From: Polyangium sp. 15x6
GTDB lineage: Bacteria; Myxococcota_A; Polyangia; Polyangiales; Polyangiaceae
Direction of reading: 5' to 3'
NCBI RefSeq assembly: GCF_029960785.1
Contig: NZ_JASBQE010000022.1
Coordinates: forward strand, 86,783-150,782
DNA: 64,000 nt
Below the pieces are notes generated by a model that saw nothing but the letters and a program-made list of their open reading frames with translations, was not told the origin of the DNA and ran no database searches. Made by a program: the position numbers and the translations under genes. How positions within the stretch are numbered: position 1 is the first letter of the stretch; each line of letters starts with the position of its first letter. Of the stretch, positions 9,865-18,226 are shown piece after piece.

Positions 9865-10632
9865 ATGGGGAAGCTGACAGACAAGGTTGCTATCATCACG
9901 GGAGCTTCGGGGGGCATCGGGACGGCGACGGCCGCGCTTTTTTCGCGCGAGGGAGCCAAGCTCGTCCTGGTCGGTCGCGACGAGGAGCGGCTGCGGCAGG
10001 CCGCGGAAGGGTGTGATCCCGCGCGGACGCGCGCTGTCGTGGCCGACGTCCGAAAGATCGAAGATACGGACCGGTACGTCGACGCGGCGATTCAGGCGTT
10101 CGGCGGGGTCGACGTCCTCTTCGCGAATGCGGGGGCCGAGGGGAAGGTCGCGCCGATCGTGGATCTCGACGTATCGGTGCTCGACGATCTTCATGCGATT
10201 CACGTGCGGGGGACGTTCCTCGGCATGCAAAAGGTCATTCCTCGCATGCTGGAGCGGGGCGGGGGGAGCATCGTGGTGATGTCGTCGACGGCGGCCATCA
10301 CCTCGTTCCCGGGGTGCGCCGCGTATGCGGCGAGCAAGGCCGCGGTGCTCGGGCTCGTGCGCACGGCGGCGGCGGAGCTCGCGCCCCAGAACATCCGCGT
10401 CAATGCGATGGTCCCGGGCGGCGTCGACAACCGCATGATGATGTCGTTCACCGAGCAAATGGCCCCAGGCCACGCCGAGGAGTTGCGGGCGGGCTATCGG
10501 CAGATGATCCCGGCGAGGCGCGTCGCTACGAATGAAGAAATGGCGAAGCTCGCGCTGTTCCTCGCGTCGGACGATTCGAGTTATTGCCACGGAGCGAGCT
10601 TCGTGGCGGATGGGGCGATGACGATCGTTTGA
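9865..10632 (+). CDS. SDR-family NAD(P)-dependent oxidoreductase
   Basis: 255 residues, classical short-chain dehydrogenase length. Rossmann motif TGASGGIG at 13-20, NAG in FANAGAEG, catalytic Ser in VMSSTAA, and the Tyr-x3-Lys pair in AAYAASKAAV; the C-terminal DDSSYCHGASFVADGAMTIV is typical of the family. An Arg shortly after strand 2 (LVGRDEER) does not decide between NAD and NADP. The substrate cannot be predicted. It is convergent with the Uma2 gene, leaving seven bases between the two stops. Confidence 0.93.
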   Translation: MGKLTDKVAIITGASGGIGTATAALFSREGAKLVLVGRDEERLRQAAEGCDPARTRAVVADVRKIEDTDRYVDAAIQAFGGVDVLFANAGAEGKVAPIVDLDVSVLDDLHAIHVRGTFLGMQKVIPRMLERGGGSIVVMSSTAAITSFPGCAAYAASKAAVLGLVRTAAAELAPQNIRVNAMVPGGVDNRMMMSFTEQMAPGHAEELRAGYRQMIPARRVATNEEMAKLALFLASDDSSYCHGASFVADGAMTIV

Positions 10633-10639
10633 GGCTCGG

Positions 10640-11227
10640 TCAGGTCGCTTCGCTGCTCGGCGGGCGCGGCAAGAAGATTCGCGCCATCGGCAGCTCGACG
10701 GCCTCGAAGGGCGGGACGCGCGCCGTCGCGTGCTCGTCGTACGACGCGACGTTCACCCATAGACCATCGCGCAGCTCGAAGACCTCCAGAATGCGCGCCG
10801 CGGGATCCACGATCCAGTACCAGCGCACGCCGTAGCGTGCATAAAGGTTTTTCTTGGTCACCCGATCGTGCGGCTCGTTCGAGGGCGACAGCACCTCGCA
10901 AATCCAGTCGGGGACGACCGGAATCGGGAGGACATCCGGATCGGGCAGCCGCTCGCGACGGACGCCGACGAGGTCCGGGCGCACGATGTCGTGCCGGCCC
11001 AGCGCGACATCTACGTCGAGGAAGATCCACCAGCCGCCGGGGCCGCCGAAGCCGTCGTCGTCGTGGAACGGTTTCCCAATGAACACGCGCAGGGTCCCCT
11101 GCACATTCGAGTGCCTCGGGCGCGGCGACGGCAGCGTCACCAAGCTGCCCCCGATGATCTCGGCCTTCTGGTCCTCGGGCAGAGCCAGCAGATCCTCGTA
11201 CGTCGCGAACTTCCGAGCAGCGTCCAT
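10640..11227 (-). CDS. Uma2-family (PD-(D/E)XK fold) putative nuclease
   Basis: 195 residues from ATG at 11227, which gives the typical Uma2 opening (FATYEDLLALPEDQKAEIIGG); the 30 residues of in-frame sequence upstream lack family likeness. The putative metal site is seen in IVRPDLVGV (Asp) and DWICEVLSPSN (Glu), followed by RVTKKNLYARYGVRWYWIVDP. Uma2 proteins occur in many copies in cyanobacteria and myxobacteria; their biological role is unsettled. A second, more divergent Uma2-like gene lies at 18227-19120. Confidence 0.88.
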   Translation of the reverse strand: MDAARKFATYEDLLALPEDQKAEIIGGSLVTLPSPRPRHSNVQGTLRVFIGKPFHDDDGFGGPGGWWIFLDVDVALGRHDIVRPDLVGVRRERLPDPDVLPIPVVPDWICEVLSPSNEPHDRVTKKNLYARYGVRWYWIVDPAARILEVFELRDGLWVNVASYDEHATARVPPFEAVELPMARIFLPRPPSSEAT

Positions 11228-11338
11228 GGTGCCGCAGCGGATCCTAGCAGATCCCGCTCCACCCGCGCGCGCCTGTCCGTACCTGTTTCTCCCGTGCGAG
11301 TTGGCCCGTCCTCGCACCCTCGGCTATAACCTGCCCCG

Positions 11339-12205
11339 ATGTGTCGCCTCTTCGGCGTCGTTTCGAGGCACGTCGAACCTCACCCCGAGCCCCTCGCCAC
11401 GGCCCCCAGAAGCCTCGCGGCGCTCTCGCCCGAGCACCCGCATGGATGGGGGATCGCAGCCCATGACGGGAAATCCTGGGCGATCCACAAGAGCCCCACC
11501 TGCGCCCAAGCGGACCCGGCTTTTCGCGCCGTGGCCTCGAACGCCCGCGGGCGTGTCGTCCTCGCCCACGTCCGCAAAGCCACGGTCGGAAAAACCGGCC
11601 TCGACAATACCCATCCGTTCCGCAGGGACGCCTGGGTCTTCGCGCACAACGGCACCATTTCCGACGTCGCGTGGCTCGAACGGCGCACTTCGCAATCGCG
11701 CAGGCGGGAAATCGCGGGGGACACGGACAGCGAGCGGTTCTTCGCATTCCTGATGACCACGCTCGACGAGGTCGGCGCCACGCACGGAAGCAGGCGCGCG
11801 CCGAGCGGCCTGACCCACCGCGCGATCGCCCAAGCCATCGAGGCCGCGACGGACAGGCCCCGGTTCGGCGCCGTCAATTTCCTTTTGAGTGATGGGGACG
11901 TGCTTTATGCCCATCGCTTCGGCCGGAGCTTGTACCTCTCCTCCGAGGCGGACGTCGTCCGCATTGCGTCGGAGGTCCCGCACGAGGGCGCCTGGCAAGA
12001 GCTCCCCGAGCGCTCCCTCCTCTGCATCGACCGCATCGCGGCCTTTGCACCCGAGGTCCAGGGCTGTGCGCTGCGAAGGGGGGCGGATAGCTACAAACTC
12101 ATTTCCCCGCATCGACTGCGCTTCGCGCAGTCGATGCCCAGAGGTCCAGGGCTGTGCCCTGGTCCGGGTCGAGGGGCGGACAGCCCCTCGTCGGGTCCGG
12201 GGTGA
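11339..12205 (+). CDS. Class II glutamine amidotransferase (YafJ-like)
   Basis: 288 residues. After Met removal Cys2 (MCRLFG) would be the N-terminal nucleophile; other Ntn-hydrolase signatures are HPHGWGIAA, VVLAHVRKAT and VFAHNGTIS. It resembles the stand-alone YafJ/EgtC-type glutaminase domain, whose partner reaction is usually unknown. The last ~45 residues, from about GCALRRGAD onward, are encoded by a dispersed hairpin repeat (12109-12213) rather than by conserved protein sequence, and the TGA stop lies in the loop of the last hairpin. The natural protein may therefore have lost or gained its C-terminus when the repeat arrived. Confidence 0.88.
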   Translation: MCRLFGVVSRHVEPHPEPLATAPRSLAALSPEHPHGWGIAAHDGKSWAIHKSPTCAQADPAFRAVASNARGRVVLAHVRKATVGKTGLDNTHPFRRDAWVFAHNGTISDVAWLERRTSQSRRREIAGDTDSERFFAFLMTTLDEVGATHGSRRAPSGLTHRAIAQAIEAATDRPRFGAVNFLLSDGDVLYAHRFGRSLYLSSEADVVRIASEVPHEGAWQELPERSLLCIDRIAAFAPEVQGCALRRGADSYKLISPHRLRFAQSMPRGPGLCPGPGRGADSPSSGPG

Positions 12206-12213
12206 AACCCCGG
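12109..12213 (+). repeat. Four-hairpin dispersed repeat, copy 1
   Basis: Consecutive inverted repeats: D 12109-12137 (13-bp perfect stem, loop TTC), C 12146-12162 (CCAGGGC/GCCCTGG), B 12171-12189 (GAGGGGC/GCCCCTC), A 12197-12213 (CCGGGGT/ACCCCGG, loop GAA). It overlaps the 3' end of the amidotransferase gene and lies just before the stop of the convergent lipoprotein gene at 12237. A degraded extra C-like piece precedes it near 12055-12075. Confidence 0.85.
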
Positions 12214-12236
12214 CGCTACGCTGTGACAGCCCCCTC

Positions 12237-12431
12237 TCAAGGCGGCGGCGGATCGGCCGGGGCAGGCGCTTCGGCTGGCGGCGCCTGCGTGCCGGGGAGC
12301 TCGAAGCTTCGCGGCGCCTCGTACTCGGGCGGCGGGCCTCCGGGCAGCGGCTTCGGCTTCGGCGGGCTGCAGCACGCGCCCGCGGCGAACACGACGAGCG
12401 AGGCGAGCGCGGGGACGAACCAGGTCCTCAT
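12237..12431 (-). CDS. Small proline-rich lipoprotein
   Basis: 64 residues. Signal MRTWFVPALASLVVFAAGACC with a lipobox AAGAC, then a short Pro/Glu/Ala-rich tail (PPKPKPLPGGPPP..., ending PADPPPP). No folded domain is apparent. Its ATG overlaps the stop of the preceding lipoprotein gene by ATGA (12428-12431), so the two are translated together and probably work together in the envelope. Confidence 0.65.
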   Translation of the reverse strand: MRTWFVPALASLVVFAAGACCSPPKPKPLPGGPPPEYEAPRSFELPGTQAPPAEAPAPADPPPP

Positions 12432-12778
12432 ATCTTGGTCCCCTTCTTCTTGATGTTCGGCGGCGGCGGAGGCGTCGGGGTCGCGGGGCCCTCGAGCTCG
12501 TTCTGGGGCGGCTGGCCGAACGGGCTCGGGGGCGCGAGCGTATCGGGCGACGAGCCGTCGATCTTCTGGCGCAGATCGGAGGGTTTGGCAGGAGGCGCCT
12601 CCGGGGCCGGGTCGTACTTGGCGCCCTCGGCGCCGGGCGCGCCCATCGGGATCATCGTCGCTGCGGGCGCGGCGCTCGCCGGCCCCTCGTCGTCGTGAGA
12701 GCCGCAACCGAGCCCCATGGGCAGCGCCAAGGGCAGGACGAGGAACCAGGCGGGGATGCCGCGCGGGCGAGCCGACAC
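12428..12778 (-). CDS. Proline/alanine-rich lipoprotein
   Basis: 116 residues. Signal peptide with lipobox LGLGC (Cys25), then an acidic start (GSHDDEG), a disordered Pro/Ala-rich region with KYDPAPEAPP and SDLRQKIDG, and a polyproline end (PTPPPPPNIKKKGTKI). No known family. First gene of a two-gene lipoprotein operon; its start is about 60 bases from proA on the opposite strand. Confidence 0.7.
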   Translation of the reverse strand: MSARPRGIPAWFLVLPLALPMGLGCGSHDDEGPASAAPAATMIPMGAPGAEGAKYDPAPEAPPAKPSDLRQKIDGSSPDTLAPPSPFGQPPQNELEGPATPTPPPPPNIKKKGTKI

Positions 12779-12836
12779 GAGCCCACGCTAGCACGCCCTT
12801 GGCCTTGTGAGGCCAGCCGCGTTAGGTTTCGACGCC

Positions 12837-14108
12837 GTGGAGAGCACCGCAATCCAGACCGAAGAGCTCGTCGAGCTCGCAAAGCGCGCCCGAAAGGCCG
12901 CGCGTACGCTTTCGACCGCGTCGCGCGAGGCCAAGGATCGCGCGCTCGCCGCGATCGCGGAGGCGCTGCGCGCCCAGGCCGCCGAAGGCTCGCCTCTGCG
13001 CCTCGCGAACGCCAAGGACATCGAGGCCGCGCGCGTCGCGGGTCTCGCCACTGCGCTCGTCGATCGGTTGATCCTCGACGAACAGCGCATCCTCGGCATC
13101 GCCGCGGCCGTCATGCAGGTCGCCTCGTTCGAGGATCCCGTGGGCGAGGTGCTCGGCATGAAGCAGCGCCCGAACGGCCTCAGCGTGGGCCAGGTGCGCA
13201 TCCCGCTCGGCGTCATCGCGATGATCTACGAGGCGCGTCCGAACGTCACGGTCGACGCGGCCGCGCTCTGCTTGAAGAGCGGCAACGCCGTGCTCCTGCG
13301 CGGCGGCAAGGAAGCGTCGCGATCGAACGCGGCGCTCGGCGAGCTCGTGCGGACCGCGGTCGCGTCCGCCGGTCTGCCTGCGGATGCCGTGCAGATCGTG
13401 CCGCCTGGCGATCGCGAGGGGATTCGCGAGCTCGTGCGGCTCACGGGGATGATCGATCTCGTGATCCCGCGCGGCGGCGAGGGGCTCATCCGCTTCGTGA
13501 CCGAGCACGCCCGCGTGCCGGTCATCCAGCACTACAAGGGGGTTTGTCACCTCTACGTCGACGAGGGCGCCGATCTCAACATGGCGCTCCGGCTCGTGGA
13601 GAACGGCAAGCTCAGCCGGCCCGGCGTCTGCAACGCGCTCGAGGGCTTGCTCGTGCACGAGAGCGTGGCGCTCGCTTTCTTGCCGCGGGTCGGAAAGCTC
13701 GCGGCGCAGGGGCTCGAGATCCGCGGCGATCAGGCCACGCGCGCGGTGCTCCCGTCGGCCAAACCCGCGTCCGCCGAGGATTATGGGCAGGAGTTCCTCG
13801 CCCCGATCCTCGCCGTCCGGATCGTCGGCTCGCTCGACGAGGCGCTCGATCACATCGCGCAGTACGGCTCGAACCACACCGAGGCGATCTGCACGCGGAG
13901 CTACGAGCGGGCGCAGCGCTTCTCCCGGAGCGTCGACGCGAGCTGCGTGATCGTCAACGCGTCCACGCGCTTCAACGACGGCGGCGAGCTCGGCCTCGGC
14001 GCGGAGATCGGCATCTCGACGACGAAGCTCCATGCCTATGGAGCGATGGGGCTCGAGAGCCTCACCGCGAAGAAGTGGATCGTCTTCGGCGAGGGGCAAA
14101 TTCGGTAA
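12837..14108 (+). CDS. proA: Glutamate-5-semialdehyde dehydrogenase (gamma-glutamyl phosphate reductase)
   Basis: 423 residues from GTG at 12837, which matches the family N-terminus (TEELVELAKRARKAAR...); a GTG ten codons upstream is possible. It makes glutamate-5-semialdehyde from gamma-glutamyl phosphate with NADPH in proline synthesis. Seen: YEARPNVTVDAAALCLKSGNA, VIPRGGEGLIRFV, and the catalytic Cys in RPGVCNALEGLLVHE; the C-terminus STTKLHAYGAMGLE is typical. proB is not nearby. It is followed after 19 bases by rsfS and then rlmH, a grouping common in bacteria. Confidence 0.97.
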   Translation: MESTAIQTEELVELAKRARKAARTLSTASREAKDRALAAIAEALRAQAAEGSPLRLANAKDIEAARVAGLATALVDRLILDEQRILGIAAAVMQVASFEDPVGEVLGMKQRPNGLSVGQVRIPLGVIAMIYEARPNVTVDAAALCLKSGNAVLLRGGKEASRSNAALGELVRTAVASAGLPADAVQIVPPGDREGIRELVRLTGMIDLVIPRGGEGLIRFVTEHARVPVIQHYKGVCHLYVDEGADLNMALRLVENGKLSRPGVCNALEGLLVHESVALAFLPRVGKLAAQGLEIRGDQATRAVLPSAKPASAEDYGQEFLAPILAVRIVGSLDEALDHIAQYGSNHTEAICTRSYERAQRFSRSVDASCVIVNASTRFNDGGELGLGAEIGISTTKLHAYGAMGLESLTAKKWIVFGEGQIR

Positions 14109-14127
14109 TCCCGGAGTGAGGTAAAAC

Positions 14128-14991
14128 TTGGCAACGAAGAAGCGATCGGACGGCGGGGGCGAGTCGCCCAAGCCGGCTCGCAGCAAGACAGCGGCGACGA
14201 AGACGACGAAGACGACGAAGACGGGCGCGGCGCGTCCGGCGCGCGACGTGGACCCGGGCGAGGCTTCGGGCGAGCGGGACACGCACGTGGCGCCTTCCAC
14301 GGTGAAGGCGGCGGTGAAGGCGGCGAAGAAGTCGGCCCGGCCGAAGCTCCGCGCCTCGCACGCGAGCGGGCAGGCCGTGCGCGCGTCCGGAGCTGCAAAG
14401 ACCACCACGAAGCGGCCGGGGCTGCCGCGGCGCAAGTCGGAAGGCGAGCTCCGCGGCAAGCCCGCGCCCGGCGTGAAGAAGGCGCCGCTCGCGGCGCCCA
14501 AGCGAGCGGCCGGACGCAAGGCGCCCGTTCCGGAGACGGCCTCGCCGGCGCGCGAGCTCGCGGTCGCGGTGGCGACCGCCGGCCTCGACAAGAAGGCGCT
14601 CGGCGTGGAGATCCTCGACGTGCGCGGGCGCGTCGATTACGCGGATTTCCTGGTGCTCATGACGGGCCGGAGTGATCGGCACGTCGGCTCGATCGCCCAG
14701 GGGATCGAGGAGGAGCTCGGCAAGAAGAAGATCGCGCCGATCTCGGTCGAGGGCATGTCCGCGGCCACGTGGGTGCTGCTCGACTACGGCGACGTCGTCG
14801 TGCACGTCTTCCAGGAGGACGCGCGGCAGCTCTACGACATCGAGGGCCTGTGGATGGACGCGAGCCGGGTGGCCGTGCCCGAAGGCGAGCCGGGCGCGCG
14901 GCCTGCCTCGACGCCGGTGAACCGCGCGCAGGCGGACGCGGGCGAGGGGTTCGGTGACGACGAAGCGGAAGATCGGAGCGAGGAAGAGTAG
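14128..14991 (+). CDS. rsfS: Ribosome silencing factor with long basic N-terminal extension
   Basis: 287 residues, more than twice the usual RsfS length. The RsfS domain (about residues 138-250) shows AVAVATAGLDKKALGVEILD, YADFLVLMTGRSDRHVGSIA and VHVFQEDARQLYDIEGLW; it binds ribosomal protein uL14 and blocks subunit joining. The first ~135 residues are Lys/Ala/Thr-rich and probably disordered, like a histone-H1-type tail, and there is a short acidic C-terminal tail. The start is a TTG at 14128 preceded by a clear GAGG (14118-14121); no ATG lies between it and the domain in a better position. It sits between proA and rlmH in one operon. Confidence 0.92.
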   Translation: MATKKRSDGGGESPKPARSKTAATKTTKTTKTGAARPARDVDPGEASGERDTHVAPSTVKAAVKAAKKSARPKLRASHASGQAVRASGAAKTTTKRPGLPRRKSEGELRGKPAPGVKKAPLAAPKRAAGRKAPVPETASPARELAVAVATAGLDKKALGVEILDVRGRVDYADFLVLMTGRSDRHVGSIAQGIEEELGKKKIAPISVEGMSAATWVLLDYGDVVVHVFQEDARQLYDIEGLWMDASRVAVPEGEPGARPASTPVNRAQADAGEGFGDDEAEDRSEEE

Positions 14992-15002
14992 AGCCGGATC
15001 GT

Positions 15003-15440
15003 ATGCGTATCGTCGTCGTCGCCGTGGGCCGCGTGAAGGACAAACCGCTCCGCGCGGCGCTCGACGACTATCTCGGTCGCGTGCGTCGGTACATGCCTTG
15101 TGACGAGATCGAGCTCGAAGATGCGCCGCCCGCGCGCCTCGTCGAGCTCTTCGCGAAGAAGACCGAGGGCTCGACGACGATCGCGCTCGAGGTCATGGGA
15201 CGCGCGCTCGACAGCCCCTCGTTCGCCCGGACGATCGAGCGCGCCGGCTCCCGCGGCAAGGGCGTGGTCTCGTTCCTGATCGGCGGCGCCGACGGCATCC
15301 CCCCGGAGACGTCGCGCGCCGCGCACGATCGGCTGAGCCTCTCGACGCTCACGTTCCCGCACAGGCTCGCGCGGCTCGTGCTCGTGGAGCAGATCTACCG
15401 CGCGATGACGATCCTGCGCGGCGAGCCGTACGCCCATTAG
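15003..15440 (+). CDS. rlmH: 23S rRNA (pseudouridine-1915-N3)-methyltransferase RlmH
   Basis: 145 residues, close to the family's ~155. This SPOUT-class enzyme methylates pseudouridine 1915 of 23S rRNA with S-adenosylmethionine. Seen: N-terminus MRIVVVAVGRVKDKPL, knot region VVSFLIGGADGIPPE and SLSTLTFPHRLARLVLVEQIYRA, and the C-terminal RGEPYAH (usually RGEPYHK/H, so the penultimate His is replaced by Ala). It is the last gene of the proA-rsfS-rlmH set and is followed by repeat copy 2. Confidence 0.96.
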   Translation: MRIVVVAVGRVKDKPLRAALDDYLGRVRRYMPCDEIELEDAPPARLVELFAKKTEGSTTIALEVMGRALDSPSFARTIERAGSRGKGVVSFLIGGADGIPPETSRAAHDRLSLSTLTFPHRLARLVLVEQIYRAMTILRGEPYAH

Positions 15441-15454
15441 GAGAAGCCGTCTCG

Positions 15455-15557
15455 CCGGGGTTTCACCCCGGACCCGACCAGGGGCTCTTCGCCCCTGGAC
15501 CCGAACCAGGGCACAGCCCTGGACCTCGGGTGCAACGGCCGCGATGCGGCCGATGCA
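15455..15557 (-). repeat. Four-hairpin dispersed repeat, copy 2
   Basis: In plus-strand order: A 15455-15471 (CCGGGGT/ACCCCGG, loop TTC), B 15478-15498 (CCAGGGGC/GCCCCTGG, 5-base loop), C 15506-15522 (CCAGGGC/GCCCTGG, loop ACA), D 15531-15557 (12-bp stem with one mismatch, loop GAT). The order A-B-C-D is opposite to copy 1. It fills the gap between the convergent rlmH and tatC genes. Confidence 0.85.
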
Positions 15558-15606
15558 AAGCCGCGTCGCGAGGGGCGCGCACTAGAGTATCGACCGGATC
15601 GATGTT

Positions 15607-16467
15607 CTACGCCGTCTTCTGTTTGCTCTTCCGGTACGCCTCGCGCTGGGCCTCCGTCGGCTTCTTGCCGAAGACGAAGGCGAGGCCGATCGAGAGCACG
15701 TAGAGGATCAGCATCGGCACGGCCATCACGATCTGGCTCGTGATGTCGGGCGGCGTGACGACCGCGGCGATCACGAACGAGAGCAGGACGAACCAGCGGC
15801 CGAATTTTATGAGCTGCAAGTAATTGACGATGCCCGCGAGCGACAGGAACAGGATGAGCAGCGGGATCTCGAAGACGATCCCGAACGCGAGGAGCATCCG
15901 CGTCACGAAGTCGATGTACTCGCCCATCATGATGGTCGGCGTGATCGTCACGCCCTGGCCGCCGCCGACGGTGCCGGAGAGGCCGAGGAAGTAGTTGAAC
16001 GTGATGGGGAAGGCGACGCGCCAGCCGAAATAACAGCCGCCCACGAAGAGCCCCGACGCCGAGAGCACGAAGGGGATCACGAAGCGTTTTTCGCGCGCGT
16101 AGAGCCCGGGCGCGACGAAGGCCCAGAGCTGGTAGAAGATGACCGGCGCGCTGAGCACGATCGAGCCGAGCAGCGAGAGCTGGAAGTACGCGATGAACGC
16201 GGCCTGGGGCGACTCGAAGTGCAAGGTCGCCTGGTTCGGCAGGCCCTGCGCCGTCCACGCGCCCTTGAACGGCCGCGAGATGATGTCGAGCAGCGGATCG
16301 CGGTACTCCCAGGTGAGCACGCAGCAGATCAGGAACGCGACGAAGCAGTAGACCAGGCGCTTGCGGAGCTCGTCGAGGTGCTCCCAGAACGTCATGGGAG
16401 TGCCCTCTTCGTCCTCGATCGGAGCGGGCGCCGCGTCCTTGACCGCCTTCGCCTTGGAATCACTCAT
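15607..16467 (-). CDS. tatC: Sec-independent protein translocase TatC
   Basis: 286 residues from ATG at 16467; the longer in-frame sequence upstream is the wrong frame of rlmN/tatB. TatC is the multispanning receptor that recognises the twin-arginine signal of folded exported proteins. Seen: MTFWEHLDELRKRL, the family signature just before membrane segment 1; a conserved periplasmic loop ending FQLSLLGSIVLSAPVIFYQLWAFVAPGLY; FVIAAVVTPPD near the C-terminus; six predicted membrane segments. Its start overlaps the tatB stop by ATGA. The three-gene order rlmN-tatB-tatC suggests one transcript. Confidence 0.96.
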   Translation of the reverse strand: MSDSKAKAVKDAAPAPIEDEEGTPMTFWEHLDELRKRLVYCFVAFLICCVLTWEYRDPLLDIISRPFKGAWTAQGLPNQATLHFESPQAAFIAYFQLSLLGSIVLSAPVIFYQLWAFVAPGLYAREKRFVIPFVLSASGLFVGGCYFGWRVAFPITFNYFLGLSGTVGGGQGVTITPTIMMGEYIDFVTRMLLAFGIVFEIPLLILFLSLAGIVNYLQLIKFGRWFVLLSFVIAAVVTPPDITSQIVMAVPMLILYVLSIGLAFVFGKKPTEAQREAYRKSKQKTA

Positions 16468-16994
16468 GACGCCGCGCTCGGCTCCTTCGTGACGACCCGG
16501 CTCGTCGGATCGTCGGTCGCCACGACACCCAGCGGATGGTGGGCGAGGGGATCGGGCTGTCCATCCACGTACGGGGCCGCGTCGTCGGGCATCGCGTCGT
16601 ACGCGTCGCAGCCGACCAGCGGATACTCGCGCTCGCGCAGGATCTCGACCCTCTCCTCGTTCGGCAGAGGCGCGCTCGCCGCGGCGGCCGTCACGGTCGC
16701 GGCCGCGGGGGAGGTCGTGGCGGCCTTGGCGGCGGTCGGGACGGCGAGCCTCTCCAGGCCGTCGAGCACGTTCACGTTCGAGAGCGCGCGGATCTCCTGG
16801 ATGCTGCGGTCGATGCCCTCCTCGCGGAGGAGCTGGTCGATGCCGCTCTGCGCGCGGAGGTCCGTGCTCATGCGGCGGATGCGCGTGACCCACTGACCGG
16901 CCGTCCGCATCATGCTCGGCAAGTGCCGCGGGCCCACCACCACGATGGCCACGAGCACGACCATGACCATCTCGCCGAAGCTCAATCCGAACAC
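16464..16994 (-). CDS. tatB: Sec-independent protein translocase TatA/TatB-type subunit
   Basis: 176 residues. A short N-out membrane helix starts MFGLSFGEMVMVVLVAIVVVGP with the Glu in position 8 typical of TatB, followed by the hinge GPRHLPSMMRTAGQ and a long amphipathic helix, then a variable Ala/Pro-rich tail of about 90 residues. The GP hinge and long tail favour TatB over TatA. It overlaps tatC by four bases and starts ten bases after the rlmN stop. Confidence 0.9.
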   Translation of the reverse strand: MFGLSFGEMVMVVLVAIVVVGPRHLPSMMRTAGQWVTRIRRMSTDLRAQSGIDQLLREEGIDRSIQEIRALSNVNVLDGLERLAVPTAAKAATTSPAAATVTAAAASAPLPNEERVEILREREYPLVGCDAYDAMPDDAAPYVDGQPDPLAHHPLGVVATDDPTSRVVTKEPSAAS

Positions 16995-17003
16995 GCGAGC
17001 AAG

Positions 17004-18140
17004 CTAGCGCGCCGTGGGTTCGGAATCCACCGGGAGACGCCTCCCTCCTCCCTTCCGCACGAGCGGCCGCGCGAGCTGACCACACGCCGCTCCCACGTCG
17101 CCCCCGCCCGAATACCGCACGATCGTGCCCACCCCGCGCCCGAGCAGGACCGCGCGGAAGGCCTCGAGGCGGGTCGAAGGCTGGAACGGATCCGGCTCGG
17201 TGCCGTCCGTGATCGCGTTGTAAGGGATCAGGCTGAGCCGCGGCCTCTGCCCATGCGCCGCGGCGAAGGAGAGGCACAGATCCGCGAGCGCGGCGGCATC
17301 CTCGTCCGCGTCGTTTCGACCGGCGAGCAGCGTGTACGCGAACATCGGCGAGCGGCCCGTCGCCCGCGCATGCTCCCCCGCGGCCGCGAGCACCTCTTCG
17401 AGCGGATGCGCGCCTTCGATGGGCATGAGCGCGCGCCTCTGCCCCGGCCGCGCCGAGCCGAGCGAGACGCCGAGCCGTACCGCGGGCACCTCGCGGAGCA
17501 GCGTGCGGATCCCGGTCGGCAAGCCCGAGGTGCACACCGTGATGTTGCGCATGTCGATGGCGAGCGCGCTCGGCTCGCTCATCACGCGGATCGCGTGGAT
17601 CACGCGCTCGATGTTCGCCATGGGCTCGCCCATGCCCTGGAAGAGCACGCCGTGCACGCGAGGGCGGATCCCGGCGGCGACGAGGTTTGCCGGCGGATCC
17701 TCTGTGAGCTCCACGCGCACGCGCCGCACCTGCTCGACGATCTCCCACGGCTCGAGGTTGCGGCCGAGGCCCATGCGGCCCGTCGCGCAGAACGCGCACG
17801 CGAGCGCGCAGCCGACCTGCGAGGACACGCAGACGGAGAAGCGACCCGGGTGCTCGAGGGGGATGCGCACGGTCTCGATGACGGCCCCGTCGTGCAGGCG
17901 AAAGGCGTACTTGACGAACGGATCGATCGCGCTCGCGGCGCGGCTCTCGATGTGGATCGTCGGCACGTGCCCGGCTTCGCGGGCGGCATCGAGCGCGGCG
18001 CGCCGGATCGTCGCGGGCGAGCGCTCGGGCAAACCACCCGTTCGATGCACGATCGAGACGATCCGCCGCGCGTCCGTCACGTCGATGTTGCAAGCGCGGG
18101 CGAGCTCGTCGGGGAGAATGGCCTGGAGGGCGAGGGGCAC
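17004..18140 (-). CDS. rlmN: Dual-specificity RNA (adenine-C2)-methyltransferase RlmN
   Basis: 378 residues. A radical-SAM enzyme that methylates C2 of A2503 in 23S rRNA and A37 of some tRNAs. The 4Fe-4S triad CxxxCxxC is visible as CALACAFC, followed by ATGRMGLGRNLEPWEIVEQV; GMGEPMANIERV and TVCTSGLPTGIR are family motifs. A late Cys expected for the methyl-carrying residue is seen in GDVGAACGQLA. Length and order are normal. First gene of a leftward group with tatB and tatC. Confidence 0.95.
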   Translation of the reverse strand: MPLALQAILPDELARACNIDVTDARRIVSIVHRTGGLPERSPATIRRAALDAAREAGHVPTIHIESRAASAIDPFVKYAFRLHDGAVIETVRIPLEHPGRFSVCVSSQVGCALACAFCATGRMGLGRNLEPWEIVEQVRRVRVELTEDPPANLVAAGIRPRVHGVLFQGMGEPMANIERVIHAIRVMSEPSALAIDMRNITVCTSGLPTGIRTLLREVPAVRLGVSLGSARPGQRRALMPIEGAHPLEEVLAAAGEHARATGRSPMFAYTLLAGRNDADEDAAALADLCLSFAAAHGQRPRLSLIPYNAITDGTEPDPFQPSTRLEAFRAVLLGRGVGTIVRYSGGGDVGAACGQLARPLVRKGGGRRLPVDSEPTAR

Positions 18141-18226
18141 GGCGGCATCGTTCTAGTCGAGCGGGACCCTGGACGCACCCGTCTCGTTCTCCCCATCCTC
18201 CGCGGATCCTGCTACCTTGCTTGGCG

